Below, piece by piece: positions 8,920 to 18,237 of a stretch of DNA of 64,000 nt. The notes under the pieces were generated by a model. It was not told the DNA's origin. It was given only the letters and a program-made list of their open reading frames with translations, and searched no databases. The stretch lies in the NCBI RefSeq assembly GCF_012932365.1, contig NZ_JAAIIH010000015.1, positions 1-64,000 of the forward strand, given 5' to 3'. A program made the position numbers and the translations under genes. This DNA comes from Bifidobacterium moraviense (GTDB taxonomy: Bacteria > Actinomycetota > Actinomycetes > Actinomycetales > Bifidobacteriaceae). How positions within the stretch are numbered: position 1 is the first letter of the stretch; the number at the start of each line of letters is the position of its first letter.

Positions 8920-10080
8920 TCAGCGGCGCGTCAGATCATCCTTCGGAATGCAGGCATGCACGCCGAGGTTCACGTCCACCGCCTCGGAGATATCGAAGTC
9001 GACCGCCGCGCTCAGGTACGCGTAGGCATGCGCCTCGTCCATACCGGCGCGCGTCTCGAGCAGAGAGATCGCCTCACGCACGCAGCGGCGCAGGGCGACA
9101 TCGAGATCATGCGAACGGCCGGTAGGCACCCAGTACCGCGGCGTCTCCACGAGCGGACCGGAAAGTTCGCCGAAGTCCGCGACGAAACGGTCATGCGGCA
9201 CCACGGTAAGCCGCAGCTCGGCGGTAAGCGACGCCTCGAGCGCGGTAAGCGACACCTCGCCGTTGCCCTGAACGAAGTGCGGATCGCCCACGGTGAAGCC
9301 GGCACCGTCCACCTGCACGGGCAGATAGAGGCTCGTGCCCTCGGTGAGCAGATTGATGTCGAGGTTGCCGCCGAAATCGCCCGGCGGCACGGTGTTGAGA
9401 TGCTCATCGGTGTTCGGCGTCACGCCCATGATGCCGAGGAACGGGTGCAGCAGGAACATCAGCGCATCCGATGCGCCGCGCGGGTCCGTTACGACACCGA
9501 GGTGGCTCCCCTTCGTCGCGGCACGATACGCGGCGACTGCGTCGGGACCGGTTCGGTCGATCACGCCATACAGCTGCCCGTCGCGTTCCGTCGCACGCGC
9601 GAAGACGCTTACGGTGGTGCCGCCCCTCGGCAGTTCGTCGGCCAGCACTCCCTTTCCATGCCTGTTGGAGATCACGCCATACGGCACACGCGGCGTGAGC
9701 CGCAGCACGTCGACGCGCAGCCAGTCACCGGCACGTGCACCTTCCACGGCGATGGGACGGCTCACCACATGCGGACCGGATCCTGCCGGATGATCGCCTA
9801 CGGAGGCCACACGGATCGCGTCATCCAACACGTCGTCGGGCGCCACGCCCTGCGCCCCGAAGAACGCGATCGGGTCACGGCCCTGATCCTCGAGGATGCC
9901 CTCATGGCTGAGCGTGTCGAACACCACCACGGCGCCGGACGCCACGGTCGCCAGCGGCTCGTCGCCGCGCGCCGGCAACGTACCCCAACGCACGGAACCC
10001 GGATCAGCACCCACACGCAGCACGACGTCGTCGCGCGAAGATCCATCTACGGCAACAGGGGAAGGGAAAACGGTGGTCAT
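8920..10080 (-). CDS. Acetamidase/formamidase family protein
   Basis: The 386-residue protein matches the FmdA/AmdA amidase family over its whole length, including VVVFDTLSHEG near the N terminus, HVVSRPIAV, YGVISNRHGKG, LHPFLGIMGV, a GGNLDI segment and GDPHFVQGNGEVS. Family members hydrolyse short aliphatic amides such as formamide and acetamide to ammonia and the acid; the exact substrate here cannot be read from sequence. The start is the ATG at 10080; the ribosome site is weak (AGAAAG), so coupling to upstream translation is possible. It lies 80 bases after the GntR regulator and downstream of an amino-acid-type importer on the same strand, which suggests uptake and deamidation of a small amide. 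Confidence 0.85.
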   Translation of the reverse strand: MTTVFPSPVAVDGSSRDDVVLRVGADPGSVRWGTLPARGDEPLATVASGAVVVFDTLSHEGILEDQGRDPIAFFGAQGVAPDDVLDDAIRVASVGDHPAGSGPHVVSRPIAVEGARAGDWLRVDVLRLTPRVPYGVISNRHGKGVLADELPRGGTTVSVFARATERDGQLYGVIDRTGPDAVAAYRAATKGSHLGVVTDPRGASDALMFLLHPFLGIMGVTPNTDEHLNTVPPGDFGGNLDINLLTEGTSLYLPVQVDGAGFTVGDPHFVQGNGEVSLTALEASLTAELRLTVVPHDRFVADFGELSGPLVETPRYWVPTGRSHDLDVALRRCVREAISLLETRAGMDEAHAYAYLSAAVDFDISEAVDVNLGVHACIPKDDLTRR

Positions 10081-10160
10081 GATGATTGAGCTTTCTGCAG
10101 TACCTACTGCATGTGCCGGGAAGCGCAATCCACGCGGAGGGAAGGGACCGCGGCCCCGGG

Positions 10161-10955
10161 CTATTCGGTTGTGGTTTCGGTTATGGAGCCGAGCTCTGCG
10201 GACGCGTCGAACGGGTCGGCCGCAGCGGACACATCAGGCGCATCGCTGATGGCGGCGACCTCGTCCAGATGCCGACGCATCGCCTCTCGCGCACCGTCGA
10301 CGTCATGCGCGCGCACCATCTCGAAGATCCGTCGATGACCGGCAAGGGAGATCTCTCGCCGATCCAGCGTGCGATGCGACGACAGACGCACCCGCTCGGT
10401 GGCATCGTTGGCGAAATCGAGAATCGTGACGATGAGCGCGTTGTCGGTGCTGCGGGCCAGTGCCATATGGAACGCCATGTCGAGCTTCAGGGATTCGCGC
10501 GGCTGCATGCGCGGATTCGACCGTTCGATGATGTCGTTGAGGGCGATCAGATCGGCATCGGTGGCCCGACGGGCCGCCAGCGCCGTGATCTCGGGTTCGA
10601 GCAGATCACGCAGCTCGGTGACGTTGTCGAGCTCATGCTGTGATTGCTCCAGCGCGCTGGTCATGCGCAGCACCGCTTCCTCGGGACCGAGCACCACGGT
10701 GCCGGCGCCCCAACGAATCCGGATGAGCTGACGCTTTTCCAGCAGCGACAGGGCATCGCGCACGGTGTTGCGCGAGACGGCGAAGCTGGCGGCAAGATCG
10801 CGTTCGGAAGGCAACCGCATGCCGGGGCGGTATTCCCCGGAGATGATCCGGCGCTCGAGCACCACGGCCACCTCGGAAGCCTTGCCTTTGCCGGCTTTGA
10901 GGAAGACCGTGGCCGGGCGTCCGGCCGATTCCGTTGTCTTCGCGGCAGTAGTCAT
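10161..10955 (-). CDS. GntR-family regulator (FadR/FCD subfamily)
   Basis: The 264-residue protein has an N-terminal winged helix-turn-helix (about 20-90; MRLPSERDLAASF, SRNTVRDALSLL) and a C-terminal all-helical FCD ligand domain (about 95-230; LRDLLEPE, FHMALARST, GHRRIFEM with the metal-binding-type His and Asp residues). It represses or activates genes in response to small organic acids in characterised relatives. The start at 10955 gives a normal N terminus with GAGGTG upstream. It sits between an ABC ATPase gene and the amidase gene, all leftward. The palindrome at 13643-13677 is the natural candidate for its operator; that link is inference. Confidence 0.85.
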   Translation of the reverse strand: MTTAAKTTESAGRPATVFLKAGKGKASEVAVVLERRIISGEYRPGMRLPSERDLAASFAVSRNTVRDALSLLEKRQLIRIRWGAGTVVLGPEEAVLRMTSALEQSQHELDNVTELRDLLEPEITALAARRATDADLIALNDIIERSNPRMQPRESLKLDMAFHMALARSTDNALIVTILDFANDATERVRLSSHRTLDRREISLAGHRRIFEMVRAHDVDGAREAMRRHLDEVAAISDAPDVSAAADPFDASAELGSITETTTE

Positions 10956-11049
10956 CCCCGCAATCACCTCGCCTGCGCCTACCCGTACGTCACGACCATC
11001 ATAACGTCGGAGCGTGCGGTCGGCGCTCACGGCACCTTTCTCGCAGCGC

Positions 11050-11844
11050 TCACAGCACTTTGGCGAGGAACTCCCGCGTGCGCTGTTCCTTGGGATGATC
11101 GAGCACCTCCTCGGGAGTTCCCTGTTCCAGCAGACGACCATCGGCCATTACCACGATGCGGTCGGCCACCTCGCGTGCGAATTCGATCTCATGGGTGACG
11201 ATCATCATCGTGGTGTCTCCGGATCGGGCCAGCTGCTTCATCACGGCGAGCACTTCGAGCGTCATCTCCGGATCGAGCGCGCTCGTGGGTTCGTCGAACA
11301 GCATGAGCGAGGGGTGCATGGCCAGGGCGCGAGCGATGGCGACGCGCTGCTGCTGCCCGCCGGACAGTCCATTCGGATGCGCGTCCATACGGTCCGCAAG
11401 TCCCACGCGCGCAAGCAGCTGCTTCGCCTCCTCCACGGCCTGCGCCTTGGGCTGCTTGAGGATGCGCACCGGCGTGTGCCACACGTTCTCCAGCGCCGTC
11501 ATGTGCGGCCACAGGTTGAAGTGCTGGAACACGAAGCCGATGTTCCGGCGCTGTTCGGCCAGATGGCGTCCGCTATCGGGCGTATAGGCGCCCGAGCGGG
11601 TCTTCTTGTACCCCATGAGGTGACCGTCCACGAAGATGGTGCCGTCATCATAGGGGTTGAGCATGTTGATGGTGCGCAGGAACGTCGTCTTGCCGGCGCC
11701 GGATGGACCAAGCAGCACTACGACCTCGCCGCGGTGCACGTCGAGCGAGACGTCGTGCAGGATCTGGTGTCCGTTCACTGAATAGCACACGTCCGTGGCG
11801 CGGACGATCACGTCCTTGGGAGGCAGTTTCGATGGGAATCGCAT
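11050..11844 (-). CDS. Polar amino-acid-type ABC importer, ATP-binding subunit
   Basis: The 264-residue ATPase is of the GlnQ/HisP class: Walker A GPSGAGKT (46-53), Q-loop [13 protein letters not shown], signature LSGGQQQR, Walker [13 protein letters not shown] and switch His in IVTHEIEF. The ATG at 11844 has GGAG six bases upstream; a TTG four codons earlier is less likely. It energises the permease encoded just upstream at 11890-12678, from which it is separated by 45 bases. The partner binding protein is at 12724-13629. The solute is likely an amino acid or an amide-containing compound, judged only from family and the neighbouring amidase. Confidence 0.9.
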   Translation of the reverse strand: MRFPSKLPPKDVIVRATDVCYSVNGHQILHDVSLDVHRGEVVVLLGPSGAGKTTFLRTINMLNPYDDGTIFVDGHLMGYKKTRSGAYTPDSGRHLAEQRRNIGFVFQHFNLWPHMTALENVWHTPVRILKQPKAQAVEEAKQLLARVGLADRMDAHPNGLSGGQQQRVAIARALAMHPSLMLFDEPTSALDPEMTLEVLAVMKQLARSGDTTMMIVTHEIEFAREVADRIVVMADGRLLEQGTPEEVLDHPKEQRTREFLAKVL

Positions 11845-11889
11845 GGGATGCTCCAATCAGAGATCGGGAATGATGTGCGATGCGCGACC

Positions 11890-12678
11890 TCAGTCGCGGG
11901 AGGAAGGGCTGAGCTTGGCACGGGCACCGGCGAACATCGACGCCATGCGGGTGCGCAGGCTCACGGTCTCGATGCCGAGCCGACGGTTGAACATGTTCTC
12001 CAACGCGTTCTGCGCGAAGGTCCAGATCGTGGTGAGCAGCAGGTAGTAGATGCCGGTCACGATGAAGATCTCGAACGTGCGGAACGTGGCGGAGCTGATG
12101 GACTGGGTGATGAGGAAGACCTCGCTGACACCGATGATGCTCAGCAGCGACGTGTTCTTCATGAGCTGGTTGAACTGATTGCCGAGCGGCGGGATCATGG
12201 TTCGCACGGCCTGCGGCAGGATGATCCATCGCATCGCGGACGCGCGGGTCATGCCCATGGCCAGCGAGGACTCCAGCTGCCCCTCGGGCAGGGCCGCCAC
12301 GGCGGAACGGATGATCTCGGAGACATACGCGCCCTCGTTGAGGGTAAGGCCAACGAGCGCCGCCTGGATGGATCCGGCGATGCTGATGCCCAGCACCGAG
12401 GCATCCTGGAACTTGTAGATGCCGGCCGCGGCGAGACCCAGATAGATGATCACCAGCGTGACCAGCAGCGGGATGCCGCGCAGCACCCATACGTAGGTGG
12501 CGGAGATGAACCGCAGCACGCCGTTGCGCGACAATCGCATCAGGGCGAGGACCAGACCGAGGATCAGACCGAGGATCATCGCCAGGATGGAGATGACGAT
12601 CGTGAGCATCAGTCCGTGAAGATACGCGTTGCTGGGCTGGAACAGGCTGTCCCAGAAGAACGTCCAATCGAAATGCAT
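11890..12678 (-). CDS. Polar amino-acid-type ABC importer, permease subunit
   Basis: The 262-residue inner-membrane protein belongs to the HisM/GlnP permease family. It shows about five hydrophobic helices and the EAA-type cytoplasmic loop (EGQLESSLAMGM...ILPQAVRTMIPP) that docks on the ATPase. The start at 12678 follows a GAGGAGGCC ribosome site. A single permease gene is present, so the transporter would be a homodimer of this subunit. The 45-base spacings on both sides indicate one operon with the binding protein upstream and the ATPase downstream. Confidence 0.9.
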   Translation of the reverse strand: MHFDWTFFWDSLFQPSNAYLHGLMLTIVISILAMILGLILGLVLALMRLSRNGVLRFISATYVWVLRGIPLLVTLVIIYLGLAAAGIYKFQDASVLGISIAGSIQAALVGLTLNEGAYVSEIIRSAVAALPEGQLESSLAMGMTRASAMRWIILPQAVRTMIPPLGNQFNQLMKNTSLLSIIGVSEVFLITQSISSATFRTFEIFIVTGIYYLLLTTIWTFAQNALENMFNRRLGIETVSLRTRMASMFAGARAKLSPSSRD

Positions 12679-12723
12679 GTCAGGCCTCCTCACGCTTGGA
12701 TTCCGTGTGAATGCTTCGGAAGC

Positions 12724-13629
12724 TCAGAACTTGGTGTAGGCCAGGGACGACATGTTCCACTTGGCGAGGATCTTGGCGTAGTCGCCGGAATCGTTGAGCT
12801 TCTTGAACGAGGCGGTCAGGGCGTCGGACAGCGTTGAGTTGCCCTTGTTGACGGCGGCGCCGACCTCGATGGGTGCGAACTCCTTGCCGGCCATCTCGAA
12901 GGAGTCCTGCTGCTTCTGCTGGTAGTAGAGCACCACCGGCGTCTCGCCCGCGTAGGCGTCCACCTGCCCCGTGACCAGCTGCTGCACGGCGGCGGTGGTC
13001 TGGTCGGTCTGCACGAGCTTGAGCTCCGGTTTGCCGTCCTTGGCGCACTGCTCCACCTGCTGCTGGGCCTGCAGCGTGGCGGTCTTGCCTACGGCGGCGC
13101 TGATCTTGAGCCCGCACAGGCTGTCGTCCATGCCCGTGATCTTCTTCGGATTACCCTTGGGCACGGCCACCGCGGATCCGCTCATGAGGTACGGGACGAA
13201 ATCGACCACCTTGGCGCGTTCGGGCTTGATGTACAGCGACGACATGATGACATCGCATTTGCCGGCCTGCAGCGCCGGGACGATGGATGCGAACGCCACG
13301 TCGACGAAGCTGGCCTCAAGGCCCAGATCATGAGCAACCCACTCGCCCATTTCCACTTCGGCACCCACCGGCTTGTTCTCCGCATCCGTGAAGTACGTGG
13401 GAGGATTGCCGGTGCTGAACGCGGTGCAGATCTTGAGCGTGCCGTTGGTCTGGATGGCGGGTGACGATACCGTCGCACTCGCAGCCTTGTCCTTGGTGAC
13501 CGTCGGCGCGGAGCTCTGCTGCTGAGCCAAGGCCGCGTCAGTAGCGTTTCCGGCGCCGCAGGCGGCGAGACCGGCCGCGGCCATTGCGATCGCCAGCACT
13601 GCGGCGATGATCCTGTTGTGCTGCGTCAT
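12724..13629 (-). CDS. Extracellular solute-binding lipoprotein, amino-acid type
   Basis: The 301-residue protein starts with a lipoprotein signal peptide (lipobox LAAC near residue 24), followed by a Ser/Gln/Ala-rich linker and an SBP family 3 domain (about 60-300; LKICTAFSTGNPP, GAEVEMGEWVAHDLG, CDVIMSSLYIKPERAKVVDF, GKTATLQAQQQ). It would be tethered outside the membrane and deliver solute to the permease at 11890-12678. The ATG at 13629 has GAGGGG nine bases upstream. It is the promoter-proximal gene of the leftward operon and has a strong palindromic operator in its leader. Confidence 0.9.
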   Translation of the reverse strand: MTQHNRIIAAVLAIAMAAAGLAACGAGNATDAALAQQQSSAPTVTKDKAASATVSSPAIQTNGTLKICTAFSTGNPPTYFTDAENKPVGAEVEMGEWVAHDLGLEASFVDVAFASIVPALQAGKCDVIMSSLYIKPERAKVVDFVPYLMSGSAVAVPKGNPKKITGMDDSLCGLKISAAVGKTATLQAQQQVEQCAKDGKPELKLVQTDQTTAAVQQLVTGQVDAYAGETPVVLYYQQKQQDSFEMAGKEFAPIEVGAAVNKGNSTLSDALTASFKKLNDSGDYAKILAKWNMSSLAYTKF

Positions 13630-13642
13630 GATGTTGTCCCCT

Positions 13643-13698
13643 CTTGTAAGTGGTTCATTTCTTGAACCACTTACAAGCTAGGAACCTTGTATTTTCAA
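13643..13698 (-). promoter_or_regulatory. Palindromic operator and promoter of the amino-acid/amide importer operon
   Basis: A perfect inverted repeat, CTTGTAAGTGGTTCA (13643-13657) and its complement (13663-13677), has a 5-base spacer. On the minus strand a candidate -35 TTGAAA (13693-13698) and a weak -10 TGTAAG (13670-13675) are 17 bases apart, so the -10 is inside the right arm. A related half-site (ACCACT) lies near 13733-13740 in an AT-rich stretch. Repression by the GntR protein at 10161-10955 is inferred from position and the TGGT/ACCA content. Confidence 0.6.
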
Positions 13699-13942
13699 CA
13701 GATTATTTGATTATTTCAGACCAGTTACGAGTGAGTGGTTTAATTAACGCGCCTTTGGCGGGAACGCGGACCATGCCGTGACCCAGCTTGCGGTCCACGC
13801 AGCTTATGATCCATGAATGAACCCCGCATACATCCCGGCATCCTCCGACTCGGCCACGTTGCCGATTCAGGACCGCACGCGCGTCAGTCCTCCCGCCGAG
13901 CCGCATGAATCGCATACGCATGCGCCCCGCCCGGCATCAGGA

Positions 13943-14116
13943 CATCCGATCCGCTCATTCTGTACACCCACCGACACACAATGAGCAAATCCAGTGCGCA
14001 GCACCCCCATTCAACGCCGTCAGGCATCGGATCCGCTCATTCTGTACCCGCCGCGCATCCGATCCGCTCATTCTGCACACCCGATGCCGCATAATGAGCA
14101 GCTTCAGTGCTCACGT
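13943..14116. repeat. Intergenic repeats built on GATCCGCTCATTCTG
   Basis: Three copies of a word of about 22 bases, CATCSGATCCGCTCATTCTG followed by TAC or CAC, occur at 13943-13967, 14025-14047 and 14056-14078. Two further related copies begin CACAATGAGCA (about 13976) and CATAATGAGCA (about 14089), each followed by a CAGTGC word; their AATGAGC is the reverse complement of the GCTCATT in the first set. The rest of 13745-14185 shows no gene. Confidence 0.6.
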
Positions 14117-14185
14117 GCAACGCCACAGCGTCACACCGGCAGGCACCGCGCAGGAAAGGCCCGCCCGCGGCTTACCGGCGGCGGC

Positions 14186-14875
14186 TCACCGCCAGCCGGC
14201 CAGCCGCTGCTGTACCAGCGCGTCCAGCGCATCCACCGTCATGCCGTCGTAGTCGTGGATCGACGCGAACTGCGGCCCACCGGTCGCGTCGGTGCGCGTG
14301 TAGCCGGTCAGCGCCACGGTGGTGGCCCCGGACGCCGCCGCGGCCTGCAGACCCACGCCGGAATCCTCGAGCGCCGCGCAGTGCGCCATGGCATCGGCAT
14401 CCGCCGGGTCGATGCCCAGCTTGCGCGCCGCCGCCTGGTACGGTTCCGGCGACGGCTTCTTGGCGGTGTTGTCGTCGCCGCACACGTACGCCGCGAACGC
14501 GCCATCGCCGGCCTGGCGCAGCACGTTCTCCGCCATCATGCGCGGGGACGCCGTGACCAGCACGTTGGGCACGCCGGCCGCCGCGAGCGCGCGCACCAGC
14601 TCCAGCGCGCCGGGGATCCACGGCAGGCCCTCGAACTCGCGATCCTTCACGTATTCGATCATCTGGCGCCCGATCTCCTCCGCGGGCAGCTGCGTGCCGG
14701 CCTCCACGAGCATCTGCGCCACCTTGGGCACCGGCGTGCCGGACATCTTCCAGCCCAGCTCCTCGCTCCACGTGCCGCCGTTGTTGGTGGCGATGGAGAT
14801 CTCGGCCTGATGCCACAGGGGCTCCGAGTCGATCAGCGTGCCGTCCAGGTCCCAAAACACCGCGCGAAGCTCCAT
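14186..14875 (-). CDS. HAD-superfamily hydrolase (subfamily IA phosphatase)
   Basis: The 229-residue cytoplasmic protein has HAD motif I DLDGTLID near residue 9 with both catalytic aspartates, a helical cap, motif II VTAS, and motif III/IV KPSPEPY...EDSGVG. This is the beta-phosphoglucomutase/phosphatase branch; bifidobacterial relatives are sugar-phosphate phosphatases, but the substrate is not readable. The start at 14875 has GGAAGGAGACGG upstream. It is a single leftward gene following the MATE gene by about 145 bases. Confidence 0.85.
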   Translation of the reverse strand: MELRAVFWDLDGTLIDSEPLWHQAEISIATNNGGTWSEELGWKMSGTPVPKVAQMLVEAGTQLPAEEIGRQMIEYVKDREFEGLPWIPGALELVRALAAAGVPNVLVTASPRMMAENVLRQAGDGAFAAYVCGDDNTAKKPSPEPYQAAARKLGIDPADADAMAHCAALEDSGVGLQAAAASGATTVALTGYTRTDATGGPQFASIHDYDGMTVDALDALVQQRLAGWR

Positions 14876-15020
14876 CGCCGTCTCCTTCCGGTCCTTCCGG
14901 GGTCACAAGTTGCGGGCCCATCGATCTTGTGAACTGGCGGTCTGTTCGTTCGCACGCGCCAATTCGCCGAATCAAGCCAATATCGAGTATTGCACATGTT
15001 CGCCCGTGTGCGTTTCGGGC

Positions 15021-16364
15021 TCACAAGATGAGTCGACGAAAATCTTGTGAACGGCAAATGAAGTAATACGGCACCTCGAACAGCAGCATGGCGCTCCAGC
15101 CGATCGCGCACGCGAAGCTGATGCCGTACATCCCCAGCCGCCCGATGAGCAGCCACGTGAACGCCGCGCGCAGCGACGCCTGAATGAACGTGGAGACGAG
15201 CGTGACCGACATGTTGCCCATGCCGCGGAAGAATCCCTGAATGCCGTTGGTGAACGACGGGAAGATGTAGAACAGCGCCATCGTGGTGAGGTACTGGCAG
15301 CCGAGATCCACCACACGCGTCTGGTCGGCGGTCACGAACAGGCGCATGATCGGCCGGTTGAGCAGCAGCACCGTGAGCCCGATGATCACCCAGTAGCCGA
15401 ACTCCAGCCGCAGGCCCGCGCGGAAGCCCGGCCGAATCCGCTCGCGGCGCCCGGCCCCGCGATTCTGCGCCACGTAGGTGGTGATGCCGTGGGAGATGCT
15501 CTGCTGCGGGGTGAACGCGAAGTCGTCCACGCGCGTGACGGCGTTGAACGCGGCGATCACGTCCACGCCGAGCGTGTTGACGGCGCTTTGGATGATGAGC
15601 TTGCAGATCGGCTGGATGGACTGCTGCAGCGCGGTGACGGACCCGTACTTCCAGATCGTGCCGAGCAGCGCGCGGTCGATGCGCCATTCCTCGCGGCGGA
15701 TGCGGAAGCGCGGCATGCGGCGGATCATGGCGATGCCGGTGGCGGTCATGGCGAATCCCTGCGCGAGCACGTCGGTCAGGGCGGCCCAGTCGATGCCGAA
15801 GCCGAGCGCGCCGATGCACACCGCATCCAGCACGGCGTTCGTCACGATGCCGATGCTGAGGTAGATGAGCGGCGTGCGGGAGTCGCCGGCGCTCTTGAGC
15901 CCTGCGGCGAGCGCGTTGTAGCAGTAGGTGAACGGCAGGCCCAGGAACGTGATGCGCATGTAGACGCCGGTCATGGCGAACGCTTCGGGCGGCACGTTGA
16001 GCGCGCGCAGCAGCGGATCGGCGCAGGCGATGCCCAGCGCGGCGACGGCGATGGATGCGACGAGCCCGGCAATGAGCGTGGTGGCGAGCGCACGGCGGAA
16101 CCGGCCGTAGTCGCGCGCGCCGAAGCATTCGCTCATGAGCACGCCGGCGCCCATCGTGAGCCCGGAGACGCCCAGAATCAGCAGGTTCATGACCGGGCTG
16201 GCCATGCCGGTGGCGGCGAGCGCCTCCTTGCCGATGAAACGGCCGACGATGATCGCGTCGAACGCGTTGTACGACAGTTGCAGCACGTTGCCGAGCACGA
16301 GCGGCACCGCGTAGCTGATGAGGTGCGGGGTGGGTGCGCCTTCGGTCATGTCGATGGTTGCCAT
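15021..16364 (-). CDS. MATE-family multidrug/toxin exporter
   Basis: The 447-residue membrane protein has two related halves of about six hydrophobic helices each, typical of MATE antiporters, with LQLSYNAFDAIIVGRFIG and MASPVMNLL near the N terminus and the matching QSIQPICKLIIQS segment in the second half. It probably exports organic cations or metabolites using Na+ or H+; the substrate is unknown. The ATG at 16364 has GGGAGGGG upstream. The 3' end overlaps a 9-base inverted repeat around ATCTTGTGA (15019-15049) of uncertain meaning. Confidence 0.85.
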   Translation of the reverse strand: MATIDMTEGAPTPHLISYAVPLVLGNVLQLSYNAFDAIIVGRFIGKEALAATGMASPVMNLLILGVSGLTMGAGVLMSECFGARDYGRFRRALATTLIAGLVASIAVAALGIACADPLLRALNVPPEAFAMTGVYMRITFLGLPFTYCYNALAAGLKSAGDSRTPLIYLSIGIVTNAVLDAVCIGALGFGIDWAALTDVLAQGFAMTATGIAMIRRMPRFRIRREEWRIDRALLGTIWKYGSVTALQQSIQPICKLIIQSAVNTLGVDVIAAFNAVTRVDDFAFTPQQSISHGITTYVAQNRGAGRRERIRPGFRAGLRLEFGYWVIIGLTVLLLNRPIMRLFVTADQTRVVDLGCQYLTTMALFYIFPSFTNGIQGFFRGMGNMSVTLVSTFIQASLRAAFTWLLIGRLGMYGISFACAIGWSAMLLFEVPYYFICRSQDFRRLIL

Positions 16365-16465
16365 GCGCGCTCCCCTCCCGAGTTTCCGACACCCGAGCGT
16401 AGACGCGGGCGCGCGGCCATGCGGCTGCGTTGCCCCGGTTTTCCGGGAAATGACGCCGGGGAACG

Positions 16466-16498
16466 AAAAACCCTCCCGCGGGGTGAATCGCGGGAGGG
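16466..16498 (-). terminator. Terminator of the GPH sugar symporter gene
   Basis: CCCTCCCGCG (16471-16480) and CGCGGGAGGG (16489-16498) form a perfect 10-base stem with an 8-base loop. On the minus strand it is followed by TTTTT. Confidence 0.85.
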
Positions 16499-16559
16499 CA
16501 GGGAAACAACCTCAATCACGGAAGAACGATGGTTGAGGAAGCGTTGCGGAGGCAGTCAG

Positions 16560-16628
16560 CTGATCGACCGGTTGATCGCCCGACCGGATGATCAAACGAT
16601 CAGCCAATCAGCCGATCAGCCAACCGGC
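16560..16628. repeat. Short GATC-rich repeats after the symporter stop
   Basis: TGATCG, GATCAGCC and CCGACCGG/CCGGTCAC words recur every 8-12 bases between the symporter stop and its terminator. They form several alternative short pairings. No function is evident. Confidence 0.4.
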
Positions 16629-16631
16629 CGG

Positions 16632-18053
16632 TCACTTGGCGGATTCGCCCAGCTCGGCGGCGGCCTTGGCGTGGCGCTCGGCCAGCTCGGCCTTGATCTG
16701 CGGCTCCATCTTCTCGAAGCGACGGTAGAAGCACATGATCACGCCGACGATGATGTAGACGATCACCGGCAGCCAGATGAAGCAGAAGCTGATGGCGTCC
16801 TGCGCGGACTGGGACTGCTGATCGAGGTTGGCGTCGTAGCCGGCGGCGCCCATGATCTCCAGCGGCAGGAAGGCGCCGAAGCCGGAGCCGACCTGGATGC
16901 AGAAGGCGGAGCCGACGGCGGTCAGGAAGCCGGCCGCGTGGACGCCGGTCTTCCACTCGCCATAGTCGACGGTGTCGGCCAGCATGCCGAACGGCATGCC
17001 GATGGCGATGGCCGCGCCGAGCACGCCGACGGTCCAGAAGATGACCAGCAGCGGCACGTTCTGGCCGGCGAGCGGCATGAGGGCCTGGCCGATGCCGCCG
17101 ATCGCAAGGCCGATGAGCATGGTCAGCGTCTTGTTCTTGGTCTTGTTGGCGATGATCGGCATGGCGATGGTGCCGAGCAGGCCAATGACCTGCACGCCGT
17201 TGAAGATGGAGGTCAGATCGCGGTTGTCGAGCACGTACTGGGCGTAGTAGGTGGACACGCCGTTGCGGGTGGACTGGGCGATCCAGTAGATGAGGAAGGC
17301 GACCACGAGGATGATCCACGGCCAGTTGCCCTTGGCGGCCTTGAAGGAGTCCTTCAGCGGGATCGGCTTGTTGAGTTCGGGGTGGTAGTTGTGCTCGGTG
17401 AGGTTCTTGAAGGAGAACAGGAGCAGCACGATGGCCACGATGCCCCAGATCGCGGTGACGATCATGAAGCCGGTCTTGTCGCCGCCGAAGTGGACGCCGA
17501 ACCAGCCGACCAGCGGGATGGTGAAGGAGGAGGTGATGAAGGAGCCGATCTGGCCGCCGGCCATGCGGAAGGAGTTGGCGTTGTTGCGCTCGGTCGGGTC
17601 GTCGGTGAGGTTCGGCAGGATGGCGGTGATCGGGGTCTGGATGCCGGTGTAGACGGCGCCGGCGGCCAGGATGTAGGTGATCAGCGCGTACCAGAACTTC
17701 GGGGCGCCGTCGGGCAGGCTCGGGGCGGTGAACGCGATGAACACGGTCACGGCGAACGGCACGCACAGCCACAGGAACCACGGGCGGCTCTGGCCCCACT
17801 TGGTGTTGGTATGGTCCACGATCGAGCCCCACACGACGGCGGAGATCGCGTCGGCGAAGCGTGCGACCAGCAGGATGGTGCCGGCGCCCAGCGCGCCCGC
17901 GGCCGGGATGTGGAACACGTTGGTGTAGAAGTACATGATGTACGAGGAGATCGTCACGTACAGCAGGTTGCCTGCCATATCGGTGAAGGAGTAGGCGACC
18001 TTCTCCTTCGTGGTGAGTTTGATCGCCGGGGCGGTCTGGGTTGCGGTGCTCAT
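16632..18053 (-). CDS. GPH-family sugar:cation symporter
   Basis: The 473-residue inner-membrane protein has twelve predicted helices and GPH/MelB-family motifs: FTDMAGNLLY at the first helix, FADAISAVVWGSIVDHTNTKWGQSRPW after helix 2-3 with the conserved Asp and Arg residues, and ERNNANSFRM. Family members import disaccharides, pentosides or hexuronides with H+ or Na+. The ATG at 18053 follows GAAGAAGGG. It lies 184 bases downstream of the GH127 gene on the same strand, so beta-arabino-oligosaccharide import is the best guess. Confidence 0.9.
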   Translation of the reverse strand: MSTATQTAPAIKLTTKEKVAYSFTDMAGNLLYVTISSYIMYFYTNVFHIPAAGALGAGTILLVARFADAISAVVWGSIVDHTNTKWGQSRPWFLWLCVPFAVTVFIAFTAPSLPDGAPKFWYALITYILAAGAVYTGIQTPITAILPNLTDDPTERNNANSFRMAGGQIGSFITSSFTIPLVGWFGVHFGGDKTGFMIVTAIWGIVAIVLLLFSFKNLTEHNYHPELNKPIPLKDSFKAAKGNWPWIILVVAFLIYWIAQSTRNGVSTYYAQYVLDNRDLTSIFNGVQVIGLLGTIAMPIIANKTKNKTLTMLIGLAIGGIGQALMPLAGQNVPLLVIFWTVGVLGAAIAIGMPFGMLADTVDYGEWKTGVHAAGFLTAVGSAFCIQVGSGFGAFLPLEIMGAAGYDANLDQQSQSAQDAISFCFIWLPVIVYIIVGVIMCFYRRFEKMEPQIKAELAERHAKAAAELGESAK

Positions 18054-18237
18054 AATTCCCTTCTTCGTTGATTGATGGTTTATGAGGTTTTGGTTGGTGT
18101 TGGGTTATAGGGCCCCCTTACCCCCGCGGCGGACAACGGCGAAGCTGGGCGGGGGCATGGGAGCAAATCTTGAATTGTACGGGGCACGCGGCGGACGGCG
18201 ACGCGCCCCAGACGGATCGGGCGCGCGGCTTGGCGGC

